This document shows positions 14,979 through 21,469 of a stretch of DNA of 64,000 bases, one piece after another. The notes beneath the pieces were generated by a model that had not been told where the DNA came from, did not search any database, and saw only the letters and a program-made list of their open reading frames with translations. Origin of the DNA: Pseudoalteromonas phenolica (GTDB lineage: Bacteria; Pseudomonadota; Gammaproteobacteria; Enterobacterales; Alteromonadaceae); NCBI RefSeq assembly GCF_001444405.1, contig NZ_CP013188.1, positions 558,001-622,000 on the forward strand, read 5' to 3'. Each line of letters begins with the position of its first letter. The stretch's first letter is position 1. A program made the position numbers and the translations under genes.

Positions 14979-15359
14979 ATGACTTTTTTTACAATTGTGT
15001 CTGCCTTCTTCACCCCTTTGATAGTTGCTGAGTTTTATTCCAGCAGAGAATATGAATTGATTTTTATTGACCATTTTGAAAAGTGGGGAAAAGGAAAACT
15101 TGTAGCTTTAATCGTATCTGTTTTTTTTGTGGTCGCGCACATTATTTGGGATGGGAATGATATAGATTCAATAATATCTGTTCTGTTTGCCGGAATCTGG
15201 CTGTCTTTGGTACTTTACTCAAAACCTTTTGGTGAGTTGTTCTTAGGTAATGCTGAAATATTTAAAAAGGCAGGCTTACTCGAAGATGCGGCTTTTTTTA
15301 TAGGTTGGGTCGGTATTATTCATCAAAGTATTACCTATTTTATATATTGGTATAACTAA
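14979..15359 (+). CDS. Multi-pass membrane protein, cassette 27
   Basis: A 126-residue protein from ATG 14979; the frame is open upstream only through the attC. Hydrophobic segments at about 3-18, 42-58, 64-82 and 102-122. A GNAEIFKKAGLLEDA loop lies before the last helix. No catalytic motif recognised. The stop overlaps R''. Confidence 0.6.
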   Translation: MTFFTIVSAFFTPLIVAEFYSSREYELIFIDHFEKWGKGKLVALIVSVFFVVAHIIWDGNDIDSIISVLFAGIWLSLVLYSKPFGELFLGNAEIFKKAGLLEDAAFFIGWVGIIHQSITYFIYWYN

Positions 15360-15463
15360 CAAGTTGCTGAATTTGGAATCCTTAAACTGCTCCGCTTTTT
15401 GCATTCCTGCTTTACAGGCAAAAAGGGGAACAGTTTATTAGACCGTTTAGCAAAGCGTTAATT
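15354..15463 (+). repeat. attC site 27
   Basis: R'' AACTAAC (15354-15360), R' GTTAATT (15457-15463). The arms (AAACTG and GCTTTTTGC pairing with GCAAAAAGG and CAGTTT) are of a different type from the rest of the array. Confidence 0.75.
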
Positions 15464-15479
15464 TCATAATGAGGTATTT

Positions 15480-16196
15480 GTGAAAGCAGTAATAATTGGT
15501 GCTACATCAGGGGTTGGCCGAGAGCTTGCTAAGCTGATGTCAGCCAGTGGTTACGTCGTTGGAATAACTGGACGTCGTTCTAATTTATTAGACTCATTGG
15601 AAAAAGAGTTGCCCTCTAAATGTTTCAAATCAACAATGGATTTAACCAATATTTCTGAATCTGTCAGGGCTTTGGAGGAATTACTTGGTCGAATGGACGG
15701 CGTTGATATTATCGTGATCAATGCTGGGGTTGGCAGTATAAATCCAGAGTTTCCACTTTCTGAGGAGCTTGATACTGTGGCGGTAAATGTATCTGGTTTT
15801 ACCGCAATGGCAAATATAGCCTATCACCACTTTGTTGAAAAAAAGGGAGGCCATATTGTAGGAGTATCCTCAATCGCAGCAATAAAAGGTGGGCCAGCTG
15901 CAGCTTATAATGCTTCAAAAGCCTATATGTCTATTTATCTTGAAGGTTTATCTTGTAGGACTTTATCTAAAGAAAACAATATTTATGTTACCGACATTCG
16001 TCCTGGTTTTGTTGATACCGCTATGGCGAAAGGTGAGGGAATATTCTGGAAAGCCCCGGTGGAAAAAGCCGCAAAGCAAATATTCAGTTCGATTCAAAAA
16101 AAACGTAGAGTTGCCTATATTACAAAAAGGTGGTGGTTCATTGGGCTGCTATTGTCTTGTTTACCCTTTAGCTTTTATCGCAAGATTATCAGCTAA
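15480..16196 (+). CDS. Short-chain dehydrogenase/reductase
   Basis: A 238-residue classical SDR (NAD(P)-dependent oxidoreductase). Rossmann motif GATSGVGRELA near residue 7, NAGVG near 82, catalytic serine in VSSIA near 131, YNASK near 143-147, and an RPGFVDT segment after it. The hydrophobic C-terminus with WWFIGLLLSCLPF may be a membrane-associated tail. GTG 15480 is preceded by GAGG. Unlike other cassettes, its start (GTTAATT) is not complementary to the R'' that follows (AGCTAAC), so the cassette may be a recombined fusion. Substrate unknown. Confidence 0.85.
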   Translation: MKAVIIGATSGVGRELAKLMSASGYVVGITGRRSNLLDSLEKELPSKCFKSTMDLTNISESVRALEELLGRMDGVDIIVINAGVGSINPEFPLSEELDTVAVNVSGFTAMANIAYHHFVEKKGGHIVGVSSIAAIKGGPAAAYNASKAYMSIYLEGLSCRTLSKENNIYVTDIRPGFVDTAMAKGEGIFWKAPVEKAAKQIFSSIQKKRRVAYITKRWWFIGLLLSCLPFSFYRKIIS

Positions 16197-16244
16197 CAAG
16201 TCAAGGCTGACGGATGCTTCATGCCGCAGCTTCAAGCGTTAGGT
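16191..16244 (+). repeat. Short attC-like site 28
   Basis: R'' AGCTAAC (16191-16197) and R' GTTAGGT (16238-16244) lie only ~54 bases apart, about half the length of the lineage attC sites and with unrelated arms. This may be a foreign short attC or a deleted one. Confidence 0.55.
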
Positions 16245-16284
16245 TTAAATGATACTGATAAAGTATTCTAAACAATGAAGAGTG

Positions 16285-16325
16285 TTAAAGCATATAACAA
16301 ACACCTCGCATAGCTTGAATGGTTT
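16285..16325 (+). repeat. Possible truncated attC left end
   Basis: CATATAACAAACACC starting at 16291 looks like an R'' box with its usual following bases, then the match stops and the IS110 remnant begins. Suggests an attC interrupted by the insertion sequence. Confidence 0.35.
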
Positions 16326-16329
16326 TAAC

Positions 16330-16865
16330 AATGAATAGTATCGCCATTGATAAATATGGTGAGACAGTTTGTTGTCGAGTCGCTCCCATTTGTGATTCTC
16401 TCGTTGGTAGTTTGGATAAACTCTTGTAAAACGATTTGCTGTGCTTTTAGCTGGTATTTGGCATCTTTTAAGTCTTTCATTGCGGTTTCTCGAGCAAGAG
16501 ATAAATCTCGAATAGCTTCAACTTCTGGCTCAGGTACATAAATAAGGGTTAAGTCTTCAGATTTAAGTAATTTGGCCAGTTTAAGGGCATCACGCTTGTC
16601 GGTTTTACATGCTCTCCAGATTTTTTAGGAATAAGCGAAGGAGCAACCACGTAACAACAATGCCTAGGAGAAGTGATTAAGCGATAAATCTAGTATCCAC
16701 AGGGAGCAGCTTCATAAAAACATGAAGAGTTGCGTTGGGGGGGGAGATTTTGAACTGACGAATGAGCTTCTTTATAGCTAACTTGGCTGAAGATATACGT
16801 CTAAAGTGAATAGGTTCTACGTCCCAACTATCTTCAACGTAAGTGACTCCAACAAACTATTTATG
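16330..16865 (-). pseudogene. IS110-family transposase remnant
   Basis: The minus strand encodes pieces of an IS110-type DEDD transposase in shifting frames. Near 16710-16860 lie a KKLIRQFK segment and YEAAPCGY-like codons. Then come VAPSLIPKKSGEH near 16605-16650 and, after a one-base frameshift, KTDKRDALKLAKLLKSEDLT through MKDLKDAKYQLKA (about 16440-16608). The next residues QQIVLQEFIQTTNERI belong further along the protein, so ~70 codons have been deleted, and the C-terminal half is missing. No intact terminal repeats were found. IS1111/IS110 elements that target attC are known, which fits the location. Confidence 0.75.
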
Positions 16866-16989
16866 TGTACCTAAGTTAATGAAAAGTATGTTATGTTTAA
16901 TCAAGCTAACTACGGTTATCTAGTTATTTGACGAACTAATTATGGCTCTGGTTTTAAGTTAACCACGAAAATGCGGAGCCTAGCACCGT

Positions 16990-17316
16990 GTGAAAGTCAT
17001 TATGTCTATACATAGCGAGGAACGTTGGTTGAAACTTTCAAATAATGGTAAACACAAGTATTTAAAGTTCTTTGGAGTTTTGTGCATCGTTTTTGGAGTT
17101 GTGAATGGAATTGACGCAATAAATTTTTTCAATGACCCACATGCGTATATTAATATTAACGGTGTTGATAGAAATGATAACGAAGCAAAATTACTCGCAT
17201 TTTTCTTTCCACTTTTAATGTTAATAGTTGGCATTTTCCTTAATTTAGTATCTTTTGAAGGTGTATCAAAAGCAAACAAGGCAAGAGATAATTTTTGGTT
17301 ACCATTCAGAAAATAA
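16990..17316 (+). CDS. Two-helix membrane protein
   Basis: A 108-residue protein from GTG 16990; ATG 17002 is an alternative, with CGGAG at 16974-16978 upstream of both. Two hydrophobic helices (about 27-45 and 72-92) enclose a polar loop of ~25 residues. The basic tail ends FRK. It lies directly after the IS remnant, so its own cassette start has been lost, but the attC that follows is intact. Function unknown. Confidence 0.6.
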   Translation: MKVIMSIHSEERWLKLSNNGKHKYLKFFGVLCIVFGVVNGIDAINFFNDPHAYININGVDRNDNEAKLLAFFFPLLMLIVGIFLNLVSFEGVSKANKARDNFWLPFRK

Positions 17317-17322
17317 TGGTGT

Positions 17323-17422
17323 GTATAACAAGCTGTTAAAATGGACGTCTTACTGCTTGGCTGAGGCTCATTCTTCGCTAATTTTAGTCATGCGTAATCC
17401 GCCCATTAACTGGGCGTTAGTT
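17323..17422 (+). repeat. attC site 29
   Basis: R'' GTATAAC (17323-17329), R' GTTAGTT (17416-17422); diverged arms. Confidence 0.82.
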
Positions 17423-17436
17423 TTTAAATGAGACCG

Positions 17437-17889
17437 ATGAAATATTTAGCTATTTTATTTTTATTTCCTTTTTCAATTTGGGCTTGTTCAGATAGCTCAG
17501 ATGTTAATGAATTAGTTGCTTATGCTTCAATCTTGGAGCCAACTCCATTTCCTAAACAGGTTGAAGCGATCGGTATTTTCATACCAAGTGAGATCGACAA
17601 AGCTCATGCCTCTTTAATGAACATAAATTATGTTAATGGGGATAAATTGATGCTTCAGACAACTATAAGCGTAAGTAAGGCAAGTGATTGGGATCTACAA
17701 ACTAATCCAGCTCTGGATGGGTATAGTATTTCATATTTCTACTTAAACCTGAGTCAGGTAAATAATATTCAAATTACTGTTTATTATCATTATCCGAAGA
17801 CAAAAGATGGGAGTATTGCTATGTGTGGTCCAGTACGAAATCATAAGCTTTCTGACTTAATGGCAGTAAAACCTAGCAAGACAAATTAA
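17437..17889 (+). CDS. Putative lipoprotein/exported protein
   Basis: A 150-residue protein. ATG 17437 gives the better signal sequence (MKYLAILFLFPFSIWAC); ATG 17428 adds three residues. The Cys at ~17 in IWAC could be a lipobox or the start of a secreted protein. The mature part is strand-rich with a second Cys near 129 (MCGPV). The last residues (KPSKTN) come from the decayed attC that follows. No family recognised. Confidence 0.55.
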   Translation: MKYLAILFLFPFSIWACSDSSDVNELVAYASILEPTPFPKQVEAIGIFIPSEIDKAHASLMNINYVNGDKLMLQTTISVSKASDWDLQTNPALDGYSISYFYLNLSQVNNIQITVYYHYPKTKDGSIAMCGPVRNHKLSDLMAVKPSKTN

Positions 17890-17913
17890 AAGTTCGAACA
17901 AAAAATAGTGGGG
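17871..17913 (+). repeat. attC site 30, left half only
   Basis: CCTAGCAAGACAAATTAAAAG and the following bases match the left third of the AGTTGGCT-type attC (CCTAACAAAGCAAATTAAAAG) with substitutions. The sequence then departs with no right arm or R' box. Confidence 0.55.
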
Positions 17914-17971
17914 AACACCAGTTGCCTGGTAGGTATAGAGTTCTCTTTTTATTTTAAAGCAGGTGTGATTT

Positions 17972-18127
17972 ATGGAAGTAATGGCGTTTATATTTGGTGC
18001 GATCGGTATGACATTTGGAATTTCAGGTTATACCTTCGCTCTTTTAACAAGGAAAAGGTTAGATAAACTAGAGAGCAAATTTAACGATTTAAAAACTTTA
18101 AGTAGTGAGTGTAAATCTAGTAAATAA
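17972..18127 (+). CDS. Small single-helix membrane protein
   Basis: A 51-residue frame: ATG, an AGGTG-type ribosome site seven bases upstream, one hydrophobic helix (MAFIFGAIGMTFGISGYTFA, 4-23), then a charged, probably coiled-coil tail (RKRLDKLESKFNDLK, ~27-41). It lies alone between a truncated attC and a complete attC, as a cassette gene would. The layout of helix plus short coiled coil is common in small inner-membrane proteins. Function unknown. Confidence 0.55.
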   Translation: MEVMAFIFGAIGMTFGISGYTFALLTRKRLDKLESKFNDLKTLSSECKSSK

Positions 18128-18152
18128 TTTCTTCTATAAATGTGTGATGGCA

Positions 18153-18252
18153 ATATAACAAAGTCGTAAACGCGGACAAAAAAAAGCAGGTTTATGCTCC
18201 TTCGTGGCTAATTTTAGTCTGCTATTTGTGTCGTTTACGGCAAGCGTTATGT
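18153..18252 (+). repeat. attC site 31
   Basis: R'' ATATAAC (18153-18159), R' GTTATGT (18246-18252); arms AGCAGGTT / AGTCTGCT. Confidence 0.82.
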
Positions 18253-18266
18253 GAATTAGGAGAACT

Positions 18267-18569
18267 ATGGAAAACTGGCCAATCTTTCTAGTATCATTAT
18301 TGGTACATTTAGTTATGTTCTCATCTGCTGCTTATTCGGTCTTGAGTTGCCAGATTAGAACTGCTTCTGAAAAATCGAATCTAGTGTTGTTGGCACTATT
18401 TTTACCAATTCTTGGTCCTGCCATAGTGCACCATATATTAAAGAGATTTGTGAAACATAAAGGGCAATGGCTCGATATGAGTGGAGGTTCAAATTTTGAA
18501 ACATCTGGTTCTATAGATAATTCAGCATCCTCTGACTCTGGTGGAGATTCTGGAAGCGGTGGTGATTGA
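18267..18569 (+). CDS. Small membrane protein with Ser/Gly/Asp-rich tail
   Basis: A 100-residue protein with a good ribosome site (TTAGGAGAACT before ATG). Two hydrophobic helices (about 4-27 and 38-56) are joined by a short basic loop. The C-terminal ~30 residues are low complexity, ending SDSGGDSGSGGD. The likely cytoplasmic, disordered tail has no known motif. Confidence 0.6.
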   Translation: MENWPIFLVSLLVHLVMFSSAAYSVLSCQIRTASEKSNLVLLALFLPILGPAIVHHILKRFVKHKGQWLDMSGGSNFETSGSIDNSASSDSGGDSGSGGD

Positions 18570-18584
18570 GTTTTTAAGCTATTC

Positions 18585-18687
18585 ACACAACAAGGCAAAT
18601 TAAAAAAGGCGGACAAAACGCAGTTGGTTTGTTCATGCCTGACAAATTATAACCAATTATATTTTGCCCATTAAAAGGGTGTTAGCT
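18585..18687 (+). repeat. attC site 32
   Basis: R'' ACACAAC (18585-18591) carries one change from the ACATAAC predicted by the cassette start. R' GTTAGCT (18681-18687). Arms AGTTGGTT / AACCAATT. Confidence 0.8.
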
Positions 18688-18693
18688 GTAATT

Positions 18694-19299
18694 ATGGAAC
18701 CTTTAGATAAACTAGCAGAAAAGAACACAAAGTACGCAGCAATAAAGAGAAAAGAACGGTTAGAAGTATTAGGTCATATTCCCTTAGCTCTTATCTCTTT
18801 GGCTGCTTATATATTTATAGTTATATTTTTTGGTACTGATACTTACGATCCTGATGAAGCAAATCTATGGGGCATGTCTAAACAAGTTTGGTTAGTCGCA
18901 ATGGTTCTGAGTGCTGGGTTTGGTGGGATTTTTTTTGTTTCTAGCCTATCGTTTATAGTGTGGGTACAACTGATTGCTCGAAATTTAAAAACAAAAGTAT
19001 CCATATTAAAATTATCTGTTTTCTCAGTAATTTCTCTAAGTATTAGTCTTGTGCTTTTGTTACTTGGCAAATACTTAGATTGGTTAATACACCATAATTC
19101 ACTTTTAATAGCTAAATTTATGAGGTTTGGCTTTGAAACGACGCCTTTTCTAATCGAAATGGCAATTAACTTTTTAATATTATGTATCGCTATTTTTCTG
19201 TTACAAATTGCTATGTTTGTAGCTTCGGTTCCATTTAAAGCCAAAAGACACGCGAGAGAAATTACAGCTATCAAGTCGGATGCAAAACAGCAGGCTTGA
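18694..19299 (+). CDS. Four-helix membrane protein with read-through C-terminus
   Basis: A 201-residue protein from ATG 18694. Hydrophobic segments lie at about 29-48, 67-92, 104-124 and 153-182. The cassette start (GTTAGCTGTA) predicts TACAGCTAAC at the end, where the stop codon would be TAA. The sequence has TACAGCTATC instead, so the stop is lost and about ten residues (IKSDAKQQA) are added from the attC. Function unknown. Confidence 0.6.
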   Translation: MEPLDKLAEKNTKYAAIKRKERLEVLGHIPLALISLAAYIFIVIFFGTDTYDPDEANLWGMSKQVWLVAMVLSAGFGGIFFVSSLSFIVWVQLIARNLKTKVSILKLSVFSVISLSISLVLLLLGKYLDWLIHHNSLLIAKFMRFGFETTPFLIEMAINFLILCIAIFLLQIAMFVASVPFKAKRHAREITAIKSDAKQQA

Positions 19300-19357
19300 G
19301 TTCCTTTGTTGCTAATTTTAGCCTGCTATTTTATGGTATATACGGCAAGCGTTATGT
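19266..19357 (+). repeat. attC site 33, R'' core mutated
   Basis: R'' reads AGCTATC (19266-19272) instead of AGCTAAC; R' GTTATGT (19351-19357). Arms AGCAGGCT / AGCCTGCT are intact. Confidence 0.75.
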
Positions 19358-19372
19358 TCAGGAGAATTGAGC

Positions 19373-19597
19373 ATGAATATCAATGCAACAGTAGTTGGAG
19401 AAATAATATTTATCTCTGTAATTGTTATTGGCATCTTAAGTTACTATTTAGGAAAACGTAAAACTAATACACCTAAAATTGCCACTTTAATTGGTGCTTT
19501 ATTATCATTTATTCCTCCACTGGGTTTAATTTACCTTGTCATTTTGGTTTTAAAAAATGATATTAATCAAAACAACACAGGTGATCGTGTTGTGTAA
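19373..19597 (+). CDS. Small two-helix membrane protein
   Basis: A 74-residue protein. ATG 19373 is eight bases after CAGGAG; the in-frame TTG 19367 is too close to it. Two hydrophobic helices (about 8-27 and 38-61) are separated by a KRKTNTPK loop. A short polar tail follows. Function unknown; last cassette with a recognisable R' start. Confidence 0.6.
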   Translation: MNINATVVGEIIFISVIVIGILSYYLGKRKTNTPKIATLIGALLSFIPPLGLIYLVILVLKNDINQNNTGDRVV

Positions 19598-19600
19598 TTT

Positions 19601-19705
19601 ACATAAGCCAATTTACTTAAGTTCACACATTTCGCTCGTTGGGACAATTAACAGTTGGCTGGCCACTTTATGTCAGGCTAGCCGTTTGTCGATTGAGACT
19701 AAGTA
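19601..19705 (+). repeat. Decayed attC remnant 34
   Basis: ACATAAGCCAATTTACTTAAG resembles an R'' end with the C of AAC changed. ACAGTTGGCTGGCC and a GGCTAGCC stretch recall the arms. No recognisable R' box remains. Confidence 0.45.
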
Positions 19706-19718
19706 CAGCTAAGTTTCT

Positions 19719-20117
19719 ATGAAGAAAATCATTGCCAATATTTTTACTAGTGCTGTTTACTCCTCGTTTTTGGGAAGTGTGGTGGTCTTCATTGGCATGG
19801 TTGTTTCGTTCATAGGTGATGGTTGGGATGTTCTCAGTGATGCAATTGCTGGGGCAATACTGTTTTACTTTATTACAGCCATTACTTCATGCTTGATATC
19901 AATAGTTGTCGTTGGGCCAGTCTATGCTGTTCTTTTCAAATATAATCTCGCTAACTATTACCTGGCATTTTCACTTGGTTTGGCGGTCACATTCGTTTGT
20001 TTCGGGTTCTCTACCTCTCTAGAGAATTTATATTGGAATTTGGCTGGAGGTATAACTGGTTTGCTGTTCCATTATCACTATGTCAATAAATCTATTTGGG
20101 TGGGAAGTCAGCATTAA
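19719..20117 (+). CDS. Multi-pass membrane protein
   Basis: A 132-residue protein with hydrophobic segments at about 10-34, 42-75, 80-100 and 106-120. No ribosome site stands out before the ATG. It is rich in glycine within its helices and ends in a short polar tail (NKSIWVGSQH). It lies between two decayed attC remnants and is probably a fixed former cassette. Function unknown. Confidence 0.55.
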   Translation: MKKIIANIFTSAVYSSFLGSVVVFIGMVVSFIGDGWDVLSDAIAGAILFYFITAITSCLISIVVVGPVYAVLFKYNLANYYLAFSLGLAVTFVCFGFSTSLENLYWNLAGGITGLLFHYHYVNKSIWVGSQH

Positions 20118-20195
20118 ACAAGGCAATCAAAATGACGGCTTTTTTGTCGCTTGTTTTGTGGCTTTACATTACCTTACCAAAATAATTCAATAGGT
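20112..20195 (+). repeat. Decayed attC remnant 35
   Basis: TTAAACAAGGCAATCAAAATG resembles the left end of lineage attC sites (TAACAAGGCAAATCAAAAAG). The rest is not recognisable. Confidence 0.35.
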
Positions 20196-20205
20196 TATAA
20201 ACTTG

Positions 20206-20562
20206 ATGAAATTTATGCATTCGGTTTTGTTTACTTGCTTTATTTTTCTACTTGGCTGCTCTCCAAACTGGAGAGAGGCACCTTATGAGGTGTATATCAT
20301 TGATGGAACTAAAAGCCTAGGCTATGCGCTTGGTAATGGCGGTTATATCGGTCGCATTGACGAGCCGGTAAATATAGCCTCTGATGAGACTTTCTTATCG
20401 GTTTACGCTTGCCCAAAAAATGTATGCGGCTTTTATTACATAGACAAAAGAAATGACCACAAATATGCTGAAGCGCAAGATGTTGTATTTGGTCCGTTAT
20501 CTGAAGAACAGTTCTTGTCTTTGCATATAGAATTGGGTGTTCCTCACTTACAGTCTGATTAA
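20206..20562 (+). CDS. Small lipoprotein
   Basis: A 118-residue lipoprotein: hydrophobic leader ending FLLGC (C at ~18), then a mature domain with two more cysteines in ACPKNVC (~65-71). The mature part is strand-like with a GYALGNGGYIGRID stretch. TTG 20203 directly precedes ATG 20206. No family recognised. This is the last gene with integron-cassette character. Confidence 0.6.
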   Translation: MKFMHSVLFTCFIFLLGCSPNWREAPYEVYIIDGTKSLGYALGNGGYIGRIDEPVNIASDETFLSVYACPKNVCGFYYIDKRNDHKYAEAQDVVFGPLSEEQFLSLHIELGVPHLQSD

Positions 20563-20808
20563 ACTGCTTTTACAAGTCATATACCTTGAATTGTCAGGTT
20601 CTTTTTGCAGATAATGATCAAATTAAGCAAGCAAAACTTAGAGAAGAGCGGAGTGCTTTAATCTTATTAATTACACTCATGGCAACGCAAGATAGTCGGA
20701 AAATTCTATTCTAGGAATCGAGCTTATATATTTTCTATTTATTTGCATTTCTTAAATTTTTTGATTCAGAGTATAAATCTATTTGTCACGTTAAATAAGG
20801 AGTTGAAT

Positions 20809-20907
20809 ATGACAGCGACGAAGAAGTTTTCATTTGATAGAGGGTTTATTGCAGGAACGTTATGGGGCGCAAGTGCCGTTTTTTTATTTGCTCAGGCTAT
20901 TTATTGA
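20809..20907 (+). CDS. Possible 32-residue membrane peptide
   Basis: ATG 20809 is preceded by TAAGGAG at seven bases, an excellent site. The peptide has a basic start (MTATKKFSFDRG) and one hydrophobic helix to its end (FIAGTLWGASAVFLFAQAIY). The stop overlaps the start of a second small frame. Short length limits certainty. Confidence 0.45.
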   Translation: MTATKKFSFDRGFIAGTLWGASAVFLFAQAIY

Positions 20908-20999
20908 GTGAATTCAACGGTGATAATTTTAGTCCTTTAAGTTTTTTTATTACCCTAATAATGGGTATTGTACTTTCAATCGGCTCTTTTAAAACTTAA
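20904..20999 (+). CDS. Possible 31-residue membrane peptide overlapping the previous one
   Basis: TTG 20904 overlaps the preceding stop in the string ATTGA, as in translational coupling. The peptide is MSEFNGDNFSPLSFF followed by a hydrophobic stretch ITLIMGIVLSIG and SFKT. No independent ribosome site. Offered tentatively. Confidence 0.3.
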   Translation: MSEFNGDNFSPLSFFITLIMGIVLSIGSFKT

Positions 21000-21231
21000 T
21001 TCATTTTTTCAAGCAGTTGATGGTGATTATACAAAATAAGACAACTGCTTTTGATTTTGTAGCGCTTTACTATTCGTCGACAAAAACACAATGAAACCCA
21101 AGCGCCAAACAAGTTCGGCAAGTACGATTATCACTAACTCTGTTTGTTTTGAGAATTATCGGCAGTCTTTGCCTCTCTTCTTTTAACCTCCTTATTTATC
21201 GTAGATGTGAACGCTGGTGTAAGTGCTATAA

Positions 21232-21381
21232 AAGCATTGTATTAAAACGTATATTGAAGTGCTTGGTGATAAAGCTAAAAAAGAGGGACGAAAGTTAATT
21301 TTGGTGATGGAAAATGGCATAGAGGTGCCCGTTTCTCAGACTTATTTAGCCGAAACTAAAGCAGGCTTGGAGTTAAAGTAA
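21232..21381 (+). pseudogene. C-terminal remnant resembling a LytTR DNA-binding domain
   Basis: About 48 codons ending in TAA at 21379-21381 translate to a stretch with LILVMENGIEVPVSQTYLAE, like the end of LytTR domains (a '...NG..IPVS..Y' strand then a last helix). The frame has no start and the rest of the gene is absent. The flanks (21000-21231) show nothing else recognisable. Confidence 0.4.
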
Positions 21382-21413
21382 GTGTTAATTATTGAATCCA
21401 TTCATTTAACCAC

Positions 21414-21460
21414 GTAAAAAACCAAGCAAGCATTTAACTAGAATTAACTTGCTTGGTGTT
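21414..21460 (-). terminator. Rho-independent terminator of the PKS operon
   Basis: A perfect 10-bp stem, ACCAAGCAAG (21421-21430) with CTTGCTTGGT (21448-21457). Read on the minus strand it is followed by a run of T. It lies just past the stop of the assembly-line gene. Confidence 0.8.
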
Positions 21461-21469
21461 TTGTGTGAA

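Noticed and set aside
1..20600. CRISPR array, suggested by regular ~100-bp repeats.
   Set aside because: The repeats are palindromic attC sites with R'/R'' boxes separating genes of variable length, not short repeats with uniform spacers.
1..20600. Integron integrase gene.
   Set aside because: No tyrosine-recombinase frame occurs in the window. Gene direction implies it lies to the left of position 1.
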